From assembly GCA_030681795.1 (NCBI GenBank), contig JAUXRG010000108.1:1-64000 (forward strand): a DNA stretch of 64,000 nt. The letters are read 5' to 3'. Under the pieces are notes generated by a model. The model made no database searches. It was given only the letters and a program-made list of their open reading frames with translations, and was not told the DNA's origin. Positions 38,503 to 47,813 of this stretch are shown here, one piece after another. The position numbers were made by a program, and so were the translations under genes. Numbering within the stretch: position 1 is the first letter of the stretch; each line of letters starts with the position of its first letter. The stretch is from Rubrivivax sp. Lineage in GTDB: Bacteria; Pseudomonadota; Gammaproteobacteria; Burkholderiales; Burkholderiaceae_C.

Positions 38503-39393
38503 TCAGCGCGCGCGCGTCAGCAGCCACACGCCGGCCAGCACCAGCACCGTGCCCGCCACGATCCAGGCGTTCAGCGGTTCGCCCAGGATGAGCACACCCA
38601 TGAGAATGGTCGATACCGGCCCGATCATGCCCGTCTGCGCGGTCAGCGTGGCGCCGATGCGCTCGATGGCCATCATCACCATGAGCACCGGCGCGAAGGT
38701 GCACAGGATGGCGTTGAGCACCGACAGCCCGATCACCTCGGGCGCAACCCAGGCCGCCGACAGCGGCCGCAGCACAAGGAACTGCGCGATGCACAGCACG
38801 CTGGCCACCGAGGTGGCCCAGCCCGTCAGGCGCAGCGCACCCAGGCGCCGGACTTCTTCGCCGCTGAGCACCAGGTACACCGCATAACTCACCGCGCTGC
38901 CGAACACGAGCGCCGCGCCCAGCGCCGTATGGGTGCCCGTGAACTTGAGCTCGTGGCCGAAGACCAGCAGCACGCCGCAGTAGCTCACCGCCAGCGCCAC
39001 CAGCTGCGAGCGCCGCACCGGGCGGCCCAGCGCGAGCACGCCCAGCCAGAGCACCAGCGTCGGGTTGAGGTACAGGATCAGCCGCTCCAGGCTGGCCGAG
39101 ATGTACTGCAGGCCCGCGAAATCGAGGAAGCTGGCCAGGTAGTAGCCGCTGAAGCCCAGGCCGGTGACGACGAGCAGGTCGCGCCGGGTGAGCGCGGGCT
39201 TGCCGCGCCCGGCCCACCAGGCCAGGCCCACGAACAGCGGCATCGCGAAGAGCATGCGGTACATGATCAGCGTCACCGCGTCCACGCCGTGCCGGTAGGC
39301 GAGCTTGACGATGATGGCCTTGCCCGAAAACGCGATCGAGCCCGCCGCGGCCAGCGCCAGGCCGGGCCACGCGCGGTCGGGGGTTGCGGTCAA
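38503..39393 (-). CDS. DMT superfamily (EamA) transporter
   Basis: A 296-residue membrane protein with ten hydrophobic segments, including SIAFSGKAIIVKLAYRHGV, and SYAVYLVLSGEEV in the centre. I start it at TTG (39393), which overlaps the stop of the gamma-glutamyltransferase gene (TTGA); the next ATG is 45 codons on and would remove the first helix. The coupling to ggt suggests export or uptake of a product of gamma-glutamyl cleavage, by inference. Confidence 0.82.
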   Translation of the reverse strand: MTATPDRAWPGLALAAAGSIAFSGKAIIVKLAYRHGVDAVTLIMYRMLFAMPLFVGLAWWAGRGKPALTRRDLLVVTGLGFSGYYLASFLDFAGLQYISASLERLILYLNPTLVLWLGVLALGRPVRRSQLVALAVSYCGVLLVFGHELKFTGTHTALGAALVFGSAVSYAVYLVLSGEEVRRLGALRLTGWATSVASVLCIAQFLVLRPLSAAWVAPEVIGLSVLNAILCTFAPVLMVMMAIERIGATLTAQTGMIGPVSTILMGVLILGEPLNAWIVAGTVLVLAGVWLLTRAR

Positions 39394-41126
39394 AAGCCGG
39401 CCGCCTGCCCGTCGCGCCGCGGGTCGCTGGCCGCCGCGTAGCCCTCGACGGCCGCGTCCCCCTGGCCTTCGTCGAGACGCCAGATGAACTGGCCTGCGCC
39501 GTAGTCCTGGTAGCTGTCGGCAAAGGGCGCCACGGCGTGGCCCAGTTCGCGCAGGCCCTGCGCGGTGGCGGGGGCCAAACCCGGCTCGGCGTTGACGGTG
39601 CCGGCGTTCCAGCGCCAGCGCGGCGCGTCGCACGCCGCCTGCGGGTTCTGGCGGTAGTCGAGCATGCGCACCAGCGTCTGCATGTGGCCCTGCGGCTGCA
39701 TGTCGCCGCCCATCACGCCGAAGCTCATCACCGGCAGGACGGCTTGGGTCGATGCGGCTCTGCCGCTGGGCCCAACCCCCTCGGGGGGCGGGGCCGGCGT
39801 AGCCGGCACCTCGGGGCCCGGTTTCGTCAGGAAGGCCGGAATGATGGTTTGGAAGGGCCGCTTTCCCGGGCCCACCAGGTTGTCGCTGCCGCGGTCCAGC
39901 GTGAAGCCGTGGCCGCGGTTTTGCAGGCTCAGGCCGTAGCCTGGCACCACGATGCCCGAGCCGAAGCCCATGTAGTTGCTCTGGATGAAGCTCACCATCA
40001 TGCCGCTGGCGTCGGCCGCCGTGAGGTAGATGGTGCCGCCCTGCGGGCCGTGGCCGGGGCCGAAGTCCTGTGCGCGCCGCGGGTCGATGAGCCGGGCGCG
40101 GCGCGCCAGGTAGTCGTCGTCGAGCATCTGTTCGGCCGTCATGCGCATCGCCCTGGGTTCGGCGACGTATTTGTAGACGTCGGCGAAGGCCAGCTTCATG
40201 GCTTCGATCTGCAGGTGCTGCGAGGCCACGCCGTCGACCGGCAGTGCCGCGAGGTCGAATTTGGCCAGGATGCCCAGGGCGATGAGCGCAGCGATGCCCT
40301 GGCCGTTGGGCGGAATCTCGTGCAACGTGTAGCCGCGGTAGTCGCGCGAGATCGGTGTCACCCACTCGGGCTGGTAGGCGGCAAAGTCGGCCGCCGTCAT
40401 GGCGCCGCCGTGGGCCTGGGCAAAGGCTTGCACCGCCTGCGCCACTTCGCCGCGGTAGAAGGCTTCGCCCTTGCTCTGGGCGATGAGCTTGAGCGTGCGT
40501 GCGGCCTCGGCAAAGGTAAAACGCTCACCCACCTGCGGCTCGCGGCCACGCGGCAGGAAGGCCTGCGCGAAGCCTGGCTGGCTGGTGAGCTCGGGCAGGT
40601 TGGCGGCATTGCGCCACTTGCCCTGGATGACGACCGGCACGGCATAGCCGCGCTCGGCCGTCTCTATGGCCGGGGCCAGCAGGTCGGCGAAAGGCAGCTT
40701 GCCGAAACGCGAATGCAGTGCCGCCCAGCCGGCCACGGCGCCGGGCACGGTCACCGAGTCCCAGCCGCGCTTGGGCGGCGTGCGCGCGTCGGCGCCGTAC
40801 TTCGCAGCGAAGTACCCGGGCGTCCACGCCGCCGGCGCGCCGCCGCTGGCGTTCAGGCCGTGCAGTTGCGTGCCGTCCCACAGGATGCAAAAGGCGTCCG
40901 AGCCCAGACCGTTGCTGCAGGGCTCGACGATGGTCATCATCGCCGCCGCGGCAATCGCGGCGTCCACCGCATTGCCACCGGCTTGCAGCATGCGCAGCCC
41001 GGCCTGCGCCGCCAAGGGGTGCGAGGTGGAGACGACATTGCGTGCGAAGACGGGCGAGCGCTGGCTGGCGTAGCCGGCGGTCCAGTCGAAGGAGTGGGTC
41101 ATTGCGGCGTCGGTTTCGTGGGTCAT
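39390..41126 (-). CDS. Gamma-glutamyltransferase (Ntn hydrolase)
   Basis: A 578-residue proenzyme that cleaves itself before threonine 365 in GPQGGTIYLTAADASG; the new N-terminal threonine is the nucleophile. LQAGGNAVDAAIAAA and PNGQGIAALIALGIL are family segments. Residues about 436-463 (VPATPAPPPEGVGPSGRAA) interrupt the usual link between AFLTK and MSFGVMGGDMQPQGH; they are encoded by a palindromic repeat. No signal peptide is evident, so it is of the cytoplasmic GgtA-like type. ATG at 41126 or 41102 is possible. Confidence 0.9.
   Translation of the reverse strand: MTHETDAAMTHSFDWTAGYASQRSPVFARNVVSTSHPLAAQAGLRMLQAGGNAVDAAIAAAAMMTIVEPCSNGLGSDAFCILWDGTQLHGLNASGGAPAAWTPGYFAAKYGADARTPPKRGWDSVTVPGAVAGWAALHSRFGKLPFADLLAPAIETAERGYAVPVVIQGKWRNAANLPELTSQPGFAQAFLPRGREPQVGERFTFAEAARTLKLIAQSKGEAFYRGEVAQAVQAFAQAHGGAMTAADFAAYQPEWVTPISRDYRGYTLHEIPPNGQGIAALIALGILAKFDLAALPVDGVASQHLQIEAMKLAFADVYKYVAEPRAMRMTAEQMLDDDYLARRARLIDPRRAQDFGPGHGPQGGTIYLTAADASGMMVSFIQSNYMGFGSGIVVPGYGLSLQNRGHGFTLDRGSDNLVGPGKRPFQTIIPAFLTKPGPEVPATPAPPPEGVGPSGRAASTQAVLPVMSFGVMGGDMQPQGHMQTLVRMLDYRQNPQAACDAPRWRWNAGTVNAEPGLAPATAQGLRELGHAVAPFADSYQDYGAGQFIWRLDEGQGDAAVEGYAAASDPRRDGQAAGF
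39741..39807. repeat. Palindromic repeat inserted in frame in ggt
   Basis: Three hairpins in a row: GCGGC/GCCGC (39754-39766) inside a longer TTGGG/CCCAA stem, then CCCC/GGGG around 39776-39790, then GCCGGC GTA GCCGGC (39793-39807). On the coding strand the order CCCCCCGAGGGGG, GGGCCCAGCGGCAGAGCCGC, ATCG is shared with the lolD repeat, including the reading frame. Confidence 0.7.
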
Positions 41127-41195
41127 GGGCGCAAGTATCGCCGCCGCTTCTCGGGCACGGGAAGAGGCGCGGCGGGAACCGGGGTCATCGCAACA

Positions 41196-41216
41196 AGGCC
41201 CCGACTTGCGGGGCCT
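41196..41216 (-). terminator. Hairpin after tctA
   Basis: AGGCCCCG (41216-41209, minus strand) pairs with CGGGGCCT (41203-41196). The T run is short on the minus strand (TGTTG) and better on the plus strand (CGTTTGTTT). It lies between tctA and the gamma-glutamyltransferase gene. Confidence 0.55.
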
Positions 41217-41240
41217 CGTTTGTTTCAGGTTCGATCTCGC

Positions 41241-42755
41241 TCAGTCGGCTTCCTTGAACGCCACCTCGCGCTTGCTCTTGATCGACGGCAGCATCACCAC
41301 CACCACCATCAGCGCCGCGGCGATGAGCAGCCCGGCGGACAGCGGGCGCTGCACGAAGGTGCTCCAGTCGCCGCGCGAGAGCAGCAGGGCGCGGCGCAGG
41401 TTCTCTTCCATCATCGGCCCGAGGATGAAACCCAGCAGCAGCGGCGCGGGCTCGCAGCCCAGCTTGTGGAAGCCGTAGCCGACCACCGCGAAGAGGGCGC
41501 CCATGTAGACGTCAAAGGGGTTGTTGTTCAAGGTGTACAGGCCGATGCTGCAAAACACCATGATGGCCGGCGAGAGGAAACGGTAAGGCACGGTCAGCAG
41601 CTTGATCCAGATGCCGATCAGGGGCAGGTTCAGCACGATCAGCATCGCGTTGCCCACCCACATGCTGGCGATCAGGCCCCAGAACAGCTCGGGGTTGCTG
41701 GTCATCACCTGCGGGCCGGGCTGGATGCCCTTGATCGTCATCGCACCCACCATCAGCGCCATCACGGCGTTGGGCGGGATGCCCAGCGTGAGCATCGGGA
41801 TGAACGAGGTCTGCGCGCCGGCGTTGTTGGCGCTCTCGGGGCCGGCCACGCCGCGGATATTGCCCTGGCCGAAGGTCACTTCGCCGGGCTTCATGGGCAT
41901 TTTCTTTTCCACAGAATAGGCGGCAAACGAGGCCAGCAGCCCCCCGCCACCGGGGAGCACGCCGAGCAAGGAGCCCAGCGTGGTGCCGCGGATCACCGCG
42001 GGCCAGGCCATCTTGAAGTCGTTCATCGTCGGCCACAGGCCCTTCACGTCCTTGGTGAAGACCTCGCGGCTCTCGCTGGGCTGGCCCAGGTTGGCGATGA
42101 TCTCGCCGAAACCGAACACCCCCATGGCGATGGTCACGAAACCGATGCCGTCGGTAAGCTCGGGGATATCGAAGCTGTAGCGCGGCACGCCCGAGATCAC
42201 GTCGGTATTGATCTGCCCCAGCAGCAGGCCCAGCAGGATCATCGCGATGGCCTTGACCAGCGAGCCCGAGGCCAGCACCACCGCGCCGACGAGGCCCAGC
42301 ACCATGAGCGAGAAATACTCGGCGGGACCGAACTTGAAGGCCAGTTCGGTGAGCGGCGGCGCGAAGGCGGCGATGACCAGCGTGCCCACGCAGCCGGCAA
42401 AAAACGAGCCCAGGCCCGAGGCGGCCAGCGCCGCGCCGGCGCGGCCCTTGCGGGCCATCTGGTAGCCGTCGATCGCGGTCACCACCGAAGCCGCTTCGCC
42501 CGGCACGTTGATCAGGATCGCGGTCGTCGAGCCGCCGTACTGCGAGCCGTAGTAGATGCCGGCCAGCATGATCAGCGCCGGCGTGGCGTCGAGCGAGTAG
42601 ATGGTGGGCAGCAGCATGGCCATGGTGGCCACGGGGCCCAGGCCGGGCAGCACGCCGACCAGCGTGCCCAGCAGCGCGCCACCGAAGGCGTAGAGCAGGT
42701 TCTGGAAGGTGAACGCGACACCGAAGCCGAGCATGAGGTTGTTGATGACGTCCAT
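41241..42755 (-). CDS. tctA: Tripartite tricarboxylate transporter, large permease TctA
   Basis: A 504-residue membrane protein with about twelve helices. It begins MDVINNLMLGFGVAF and has the TctA signature GVLPGLGPVATMAMLLP, with YGGSTTAILINVPGEAASV. The second inverted half contains GSLLGVLPGGGGLLASFAAY. It works with TctB and a periplasmic TctC receptor to import carboxylates. It is ten bases downstream of tctB; no receptor gene is adjacent. Confidence 0.95.
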   Translation of the reverse strand: MDVINNLMLGFGVAFTFQNLLYAFGGALLGTLVGVLPGLGPVATMAMLLPTIYSLDATPALIMLAGIYYGSQYGGSTTAILINVPGEAASVVTAIDGYQMARKGRAGAALAASGLGSFFAGCVGTLVIAAFAPPLTELAFKFGPAEYFSLMVLGLVGAVVLASGSLVKAIAMILLGLLLGQINTDVISGVPRYSFDIPELTDGIGFVTIAMGVFGFGEIIANLGQPSESREVFTKDVKGLWPTMNDFKMAWPAVIRGTTLGSLLGVLPGGGGLLASFAAYSVEKKMPMKPGEVTFGQGNIRGVAGPESANNAGAQTSFIPMLTLGIPPNAVMALMVGAMTIKGIQPGPQVMTSNPELFWGLIASMWVGNAMLIVLNLPLIGIWIKLLTVPYRFLSPAIMVFCSIGLYTLNNNPFDVYMGALFAVVGYGFHKLGCEPAPLLLGFILGPMMEENLRRALLLSRGDWSTFVQRPLSAGLLIAAALMVVVVMLPSIKSKREVAFKEAD

Positions 42756-42765
42756 GCGCAGCGCC

Positions 42766-43230
42766 TCAGTTGACCAGGAAGGCCGGCCACATGGGAATGA
42801 TCAGTCCCAGACCGTAGACGAAGGCGGCCCAGCTGCCTATGGTCAGGACCACGGAGCTGACCAGCGCATCCTTCCAGTGGAATTCATCGCCGGCCAGGGA
42901 GGCCACGAAGACCAGGATGGGCAGCGCCAGGACCAGGCCGATGTGCGGCAGCGTCCAGCCGAAGATCGCCACCGTGCCGGTGATCATGATCAAGGGCCTC
43001 CAGGCCCAGGGGCCGATCTTGTCGCCGCCTTCGACCTCGAAGGTCAGGGCCTTGAACAGGACGAGGCAGCCCAGCAGGGCCATCAATACCCCGAGTCCGA
43101 ACGGGAAGTAGGCCGGGCCCGGCCGCGCCGACACGCCGAAGCTGTAGTTCGTGGCGCCCCAGGCGAATCCGACACCGATCGCCAGGAACATCAGGCCGGA
43201 CCAGAAGTCCTTTTCACTCTTGATCTTCAA
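42766..43230 (-). CDS. tctB: Tripartite tricarboxylate transporter, small permease TctB
   Basis: A 154-residue membrane protein with four hydrophobic segments (FLAIGVGFAWGATNY, LGVLMALLGCLVLF and two later). RPGPAYFPFGLGVLMALLG is the usual TctB motif. GGAG precedes the start. It is the small subunit paired with TctA. Confidence 0.9.
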   Translation of the reverse strand: MKIKSEKDFWSGLMFLAIGVGFAWGATNYSFGVSARPGPAYFPFGLGVLMALLGCLVLFKALTFEVEGGDKIGPWAWRPLIMITGTVAIFGWTLPHIGLVLALPILVFVASLAGDEFHWKDALVSSVVLTIGSWAAFVYGLGLIIPMWPAFLVN

Positions 43231-43345
43231 TGCGTATCTCCTCCGAGGCTCGGATGCCGCGCAATTCTAGGGACGCCCCTCGGGTGCCCCGCTGTGGTTT
43301 CCACGTAAGCCGCAGGCGGCGCGCCCGGGCGCGTCCGCGGCGGCT

Positions 43346-45151
43346 TCACCCCTGCAGTGTGGGCGTGCTGCGCAGCACTTCTTCGAGGGTGGTCAGCCCT
43401 TCGGCCACCTTCATCGCGCCGGCCAGGCGCAGCGGGCGCATGCCGTCGCTCACCGCCTGCTTGCGCAGCGCCGTGCCGTCCAGGCCGGGGTGCACCACCG
43501 CGCGCGCCGCGTCGCTCATCACCAGCAGTTCATACAAACCGGCGCGGCCGCGGAAACCCGTGTGCCGGCATTCCAGGCAACCCACGGGCTTGTAGGGCCG
43601 CACGCCGCCCGAGAGCCGCCAGGGCTTGGCCATCTCGTCCAGCGTCTCGCGCGTGACGCTGTCGTCGCGCACCTTGCAGGCCGGGCACAGGGTGCGCGCC
43701 AGGCGCTGGGCGAGCACGCCGATGACGGTGGCGGCGATGAGGTAGCTGGGCACGCCCAGGTCGGCCAGCCGCGTGACGGCGCCCACGGCGTCGTTGGTGT
43801 GCAGCGTGCTGAAGACCAGGTGCCCGGTGAGCGCGGCCTGGATCGCCATCTCGGCGGTGGCCAGGTCGCGGATCTCGCCCACCATGATGATGTCCGGGTC
43901 CTGCCGCATCAGCGCACGCAGGCCTTCGGCGAAACCCATGTCCAGCGCCGCCTGCACCTGCGTCTGGTTGAAGGCCGGCTCGATCATCTCGATCGGGTCT
44001 TCGATCGTGCAGACGTTGACCTCCTCGGTGGCCAGCGTCTTCAGCGTGCTGTACAGCGTCGTCGTCTTGCCGCTGCCCGTGGGGCCGGTGACGAGGATGA
44101 TGCCGTGCGGCCGCGCGATCAGCTCCTGCCAGCCCTTGGCCTCCTGCGGGCCGAAGCCCAGCGCCGTGAGCCCCTTGACCGTGGTCTCGGGGTCGAAGAT
44201 GCGCATCACCATCTTCTCGCCGAAGGCCGTGGGCAGCGTGGACAGGCGCATCTCGACCTCGCCGCCGGGCCCGTCGGGGCCGTCGGGGCGGCGCGTCTTG
44301 ATGCGGCCATCCAGCGGCCGGCGCTTTTCCACCACGTCCATGCGGCCGAGCAGCTTGATGCGCGCCGTCATCGCACCCATCACGGTCAGCGGCACCTGGT
44401 ACACGGTGTGCAACATGCCGTCGATGCGGAACCGGATGGCGCCCATCTCGCGCCGCGGCTCCAGGTGGATATCGCTGGCGCGCTGGTCGAAAGCGTACTG
44501 CCACAACCAGTCCACCACCTGCACCACACCCTGGTCGTTGGCATCCAGCGCCTTGTTGGTCTTGCCCAGCTCCACCAGCTGCTCGAAGCTGGAGCTGCTC
44601 GACACTTCGCCACTCTTTTGCGCCGCCCGCACGTTGCGCGCCAGGGCATAGAACTCGGTCGTATAGCGGCGCACCTCGTCGGGGTTGGCCACCACCAGCT
44701 TCACCGCGCGGCGGGTGTGGGTCTCGATCTCGCCGACCCAGGCCGTGTCGAAGGGCTCGGCGGTCGCGATCACGACCTCGGTGGGCGTCACCTGCACCGG
44801 CAGCGCGCGGCGCATTTCGGCGTACTGCACGCTCATCACTTCGGCGACGCGGCCGACGTCGATGCGCAGCGGATCGATGCGCAGGTACGGCAGCCGCCAG
44901 CGCAGGGCCATCCATTCGGTCAGCACGTCGGTGTCCAGCGCCTGGCCCGCCCCCTTGCCGCCCCCTTGGCGCACCAGGCCCGCGCGGCCCAGGCGCGCCA
45001 GCGCGTGCAGGCTGGAGGCACCGGCGCGAAAGCGCGCCGCCACGCGCTCGGCTTCTTCGTCGCTCAACCAGCCGTCCTCGCGCAGCCAGTCGAGCAGCCA
45101 GGGCCACTCCAGGCGGCCCTTGGGCATCACGAGGCTGGTTCGGCGTGTCAT
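43346..45151 (-). CDS. GspE/PilB-type secretion ATPase
   Basis: A 601-residue type II secretion or type IV pilus assembly ATPase. The N-terminal MshEN-like domain includes LRIDPLRIDVGRVAEVMS. The core has Walker A TGPTGSGKTTTLYS, the Asp box and Walker B QDPDIIMVGEIRD, and a zinc-binding CPAC ... CLECRHTGFRGR. It has a short Asp/Gly/Pro insertion (RRPDGPDGPGG). No other pilus or secretion genes are adjacent, although the pilin-like protein at 33989 may be a client. It overlaps the spermidine-synthase-like gene by ATGA. Confidence 0.92.
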   Translation of the reverse strand: MTRRTSLVMPKGRLEWPWLLDWLREDGWLSDEEAERVAARFRAGASSLHALARLGRAGLVRQGGGKGAGQALDTDVLTEWMALRWRLPYLRIDPLRIDVGRVAEVMSVQYAEMRRALPVQVTPTEVVIATAEPFDTAWVGEIETHTRRAVKLVVANPDEVRRYTTEFYALARNVRAAQKSGEVSSSSSFEQLVELGKTNKALDANDQGVVQVVDWLWQYAFDQRASDIHLEPRREMGAIRFRIDGMLHTVYQVPLTVMGAMTARIKLLGRMDVVEKRRPLDGRIKTRRPDGPDGPGGEVEMRLSTLPTAFGEKMVMRIFDPETTVKGLTALGFGPQEAKGWQELIARPHGIILVTGPTGSGKTTTLYSTLKTLATEEVNVCTIEDPIEMIEPAFNQTQVQAALDMGFAEGLRALMRQDPDIIMVGEIRDLATAEMAIQAALTGHLVFSTLHTNDAVGAVTRLADLGVPSYLIAATVIGVLAQRLARTLCPACKVRDDSVTRETLDEMAKPWRLSGGVRPYKPVGCLECRHTGFRGRAGLYELLVMSDAARAVVHPGLDGTALRKQAVSDGMRPLRLAGAMKVAEGLTTLEEVLRSTPTLQG

Positions 45152-45957
45152 GGTTCGGTCCGTGGCTCGGGTTGTGGTTCGGGCTCGCTGGGTTGGTACG
45201 GCCGCACCATGCGCAGCCACTTGCGCGCCGGCAGCTTGAGGGCCCCGAAGCGCGCCTCGATGGCCGCGGCGCGCGCCGTGAGCACCTCGCGCGCCGGCAC
45301 TGCCACACCGCGCCCGGCCACCACCACGGTGTTGCCCTCTCGCGTGGGCCGCAGGCTCCAGACCTGATCGGCCCCGAAGGCCGCGGCGATGCGTGCGATG
45401 CTCGCATGGAAGCTGGAGTGGCGGCCGAACAAATTGACGCTCATCACGCCCCCTTCTTCGAGCACTGCGCGGCACTGGCCGTAGAAGACCTCGTCGTCGA
45501 GCACCGGCGCCGCCGCTTCCTGGTCGTAGAGATCCACATGCAGCAGCCGCACGCTGCCCGGCACGGCCTGGGCCAACCAGTCGGCGGCGTCGCCGCGCAC
45601 CACCTCGGCCCGCTCGGGCAGGTGAAACCAGTCGGCGTTCACGGCAATCACCTGCGGGTTGATCTCCACCACCGTGGTCGCCATGCCCAGCTGGCGCGAC
45701 GTGAAGCGCGTGATGGCGCCCGCACCCAGCCCGAGCTGCACCGCCAGGCCCTGCCCCAGCGTCTCGGTGGGCAGCCACAGCAGGCTGGCGAGCATGCGCT
45801 GCACATAGTCGATCTCCACCACCTGGGGCTTGGCTATGCGCATGCCGCCCTGGACCCAGATCGAATCCAGGTGCAGGTAGCGCACGCCGTCGTGCTCGGA
45901 CAGCGTGACCGCAGGCAAGTCCTGCGCGACTCTCTCGGGTTGCGGCTTCGATTTCAT
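45148..45957 (-). CDS. Spermidine synthase-like protein
   Basis: A 269-residue Rossmann-fold protein related to polyamine aminopropyltransferases. Visible parts are QLGLGAGAITRFTSRQLG, the acidic VVEINPQVIAV and the D-D pair in LLHVDLYDQEAAAPVLDD. The N-terminal beta domain is shorter than in SpeE. The actual substrate is uncertain. The stop overlaps the secretion ATPase start and the start overlaps the TatD stop. Confidence 0.8.
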   Translation of the reverse strand: MKSKPQPERVAQDLPAVTLSEHDGVRYLHLDSIWVQGGMRIAKPQVVEIDYVQRMLASLLWLPTETLGQGLAVQLGLGAGAITRFTSRQLGMATTVVEINPQVIAVNADWFHLPERAEVVRGDAADWLAQAVPGSVRLLHVDLYDQEAAAPVLDDEVFYGQCRAVLEEGGVMSVNLFGRHSSFHASIARIAAAFGADQVWSLRPTREGNTVVVAGRGVAVPAREVLTARAAAIEARFGALKLPARKWLRMVRPYQPSEPEPQPEPRTEP

Positions 45958-46775
45958 GGGGCCGACGATAGCCCGGCCAGGCGAGGCAATGCGGCCACGG
46001 TGTTGGCTGCGGTGATGGCCGCGGTCTGCTCGAGCGACCATCCGCGCAGCTTGGCCAACACCGCACCCATGCGCGGCAGTTCGGCGGGCTCGTTGCGGCT
46101 GGCGGCCCCGGCGGCGCGATCGGCCGCAGTCACGTACAGCCACTGCGGCGGGATATCCGGCGCATCGGTCTCCAGCACCAGCGCAGTTTCGGGCAGGCTC
46201 TGGGCCAGCGCCCGGATCTGCAGCGCACGCTCGAAGGTCATCGCACCGCCGAAGCCCAGGCGCAAGCCGCGCTCGATGAACTGCCCCGCCTGCACCGCAC
46301 TGCCGTTGAAGGCGTGGGCGATGCCGCCGGCCACCGGCACTTTGCGCAGACCCTTGAGCAGCGCATCGGCCGAGCGCCGCACATGCAGGATCACCGGCAG
46401 CCCGGCCTCGCGGGCCAGCTTGAGCTGGGCGAGGTAGAAGCGCTCCTGGCGCGCGAGGTCCAACCCTGGCACGAAGTGGTCGAGCCCAATCTCGCCCACC
46501 GCCACCAGGCGCGGGTCGGCGGCATGTTCGCGCAACGCCGCTTGCAGGATCTCCAGATCCGCTTCGTCGGCCGCGTCCACGAAGAGCGGGTGGATGCCCA
46601 AGGCATAGGCGCCGCCCACCTCTTGCGCCAGCCCACGCACGGCGTCGAAGTTCGCCACGGCCACCGCCGGCAGCACCAGACGGTGCACGCCAGCCTGGCG
46701 GGCACGCTGCAGCACCGCGGCGCGGTCGGCGTCGAACTCGGGCGCGTCCAGGTGGCAGTGCGAATCGATCCACAT
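45954..46775 (-). CDS. TatD-family metal-dependent hydrolase
   Basis: A 273-residue TIM-barrel nuclease. Metal ligands are in IDSHCHLDAPEF, the glutamate of GEIGLD, histidines in LHVRRS and IAHAFNGS, and the aspartate in LETDAPD. The DNase activity of TatD proteins is linked to DNA repair or turnover. The ATG at 46775 matches the family N-terminus; an upstream extension of the frame is not needed. Confidence 0.92.
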   Translation of the reverse strand: MWIDSHCHLDAPEFDADRAAVLQRARQAGVHRLVLPAVAVANFDAVRGLAQEVGGAYALGIHPLFVDAADEADLEILQAALREHAADPRLVAVGEIGLDHFVPGLDLARQERFYLAQLKLAREAGLPVILHVRRSADALLKGLRKVPVAGGIAHAFNGSAVQAGQFIERGLRLGFGGAMTFERALQIRALAQSLPETALVLETDAPDIPPQWLYVTAADRAAGAASRNEPAELPRMGAVLAKLRGWSLEQTAAITAANTVAALPRLAGLSSAP

Positions 46776-46861
46776 GGCGCGATGATGGCGCAGCTTTGCC
46801 GCCCCGCCAGTGCAACGCCAGGGGCAACGTGATACCGTGGCTCGAACATGTGTTCGCAGAC

Positions 46862-47803
46862 ATGAACAAGGCCACGCTGTACAGCCGCTCGCCGCGCCGT
46901 GCCCCGTCCGCAGCCGGGTTGCCGGGCGGTGCGCCGGCCGCGGGCGAACCCCCACCCGCCGCGTCGCCGGCACCCGTGGCACCGCCGCACGCGCCAACCG
47001 CGTGGCGGCATCACGCCGCGCTGTGGTCGCTGGCCGGCGCGCTGCTGGCGCTCTCGCTGATGCTGGGGGTCCTGCGCCTGGCCCCGGGCGGGCGTGTCAT
47101 CACACAAGGCGATATTGACGCCGCGGTGCGCGAATCGCTGGAGCGCGAGCCGCTGCCCTCGGCCGCGGCCCAGGCCTTCGATGCCATCGTGCCTTCGGTG
47201 GTGCGTGTGATCGGCCTCATGCAAGAGAGCGACAGCCCCGACGCCCAGCCGGAAAAGCGCGCCATGGAGCGCAGCCTGGGCAGCGGCGTGGTGATCATCG
47301 ACAACGGCACCATCCTGACCAGCTTGCATGTGGTCTCGGGCGTGAAGAAGGTCCTGGTGCGTTTCGCTGACGGCTTTGAGAGCGAAGCCCTCCTCGTCGG
47401 CGCCCAGCCCGAGAACGACCTCGCCGTGCTCAAGGCCCTGAGCCTTCCCGACGACCTGCAAGCCGCCACCCTGCGCTCCACCGCCGACCTGCGTCCGGGC
47501 GACCATGTCGTCGCCGTCGGTCACCCCTTCGGCATCGGACCCTCGGCGAGCTACGGCGTGGTTTCCGGGCTGAAGCGCGAGTTCCGCTCCGCCGAAGGCG
47601 GGCAGACGCTCACCAACCTGATCCAGTTCGACGCCGCGGCCAACCCGGGCAATTCGGGCGGCCCGCTGGTCACCATGGACGGGCATGTGGTGGGCATCGT
47701 CACCGCCATCCTCAACCCTTCCGAGCAGCGCACCTTCATCGGCATCGGGTTTGCCGTGCCGATCGAGAATGCAGCCCAGGCTGCGGGCATGCCACCGTTC
47801 TGA
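46862..47803 (+). CDS. Membrane-anchored trypsin-like serine protease (no PDZ)
   Basis: A 313-residue protein with a Pro/Ala-rich cytoplasmic N-terminus (1-45), one membrane segment (about 53-73, WSLAGALLALSLMLGVL) and a trypsin-like domain. The catalytic triad is H156 (TSLHVVS), D186 (ENDLAVL) and S265 (GNSGGPL). It ends right after the domain, so it lacks the PDZ repeats of DegP/DegS. It lies ten bases before moxR and may cleave a periplasmic substrate in the same pathway. Confidence 0.88.
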   Translation: MNKATLYSRSPRRAPSAAGLPGGAPAAGEPPPAASPAPVAPPHAPTAWRHHAALWSLAGALLALSLMLGVLRLAPGGRVITQGDIDAAVRESLEREPLPSAAAQAFDAIVPSVVRVIGLMQESDSPDAQPEKRAMERSLGSGVVIIDNGTILTSLHVVSGVKKVLVRFADGFESEALLVGAQPENDLAVLKALSLPDDLQAATLRSTADLRPGDHVVAVGHPFGIGPSASYGVVSGLKREFRSAEGGQTLTNLIQFDAAANPGNSGGPLVTMDGHVVGIVTAILNPSEQRTFIGIGFAVPIENAAQAAGMPPF

Positions 47804-47813
47804 AAGCACCGCG

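Noticed and set aside
39384-42773. An 1129-codon open frame on the plus strand
   Set aside because: It lies opposite ggt and tctA, is rich in His, Arg and Gln as expected for antisense of GC-rich genes, and has no domain.
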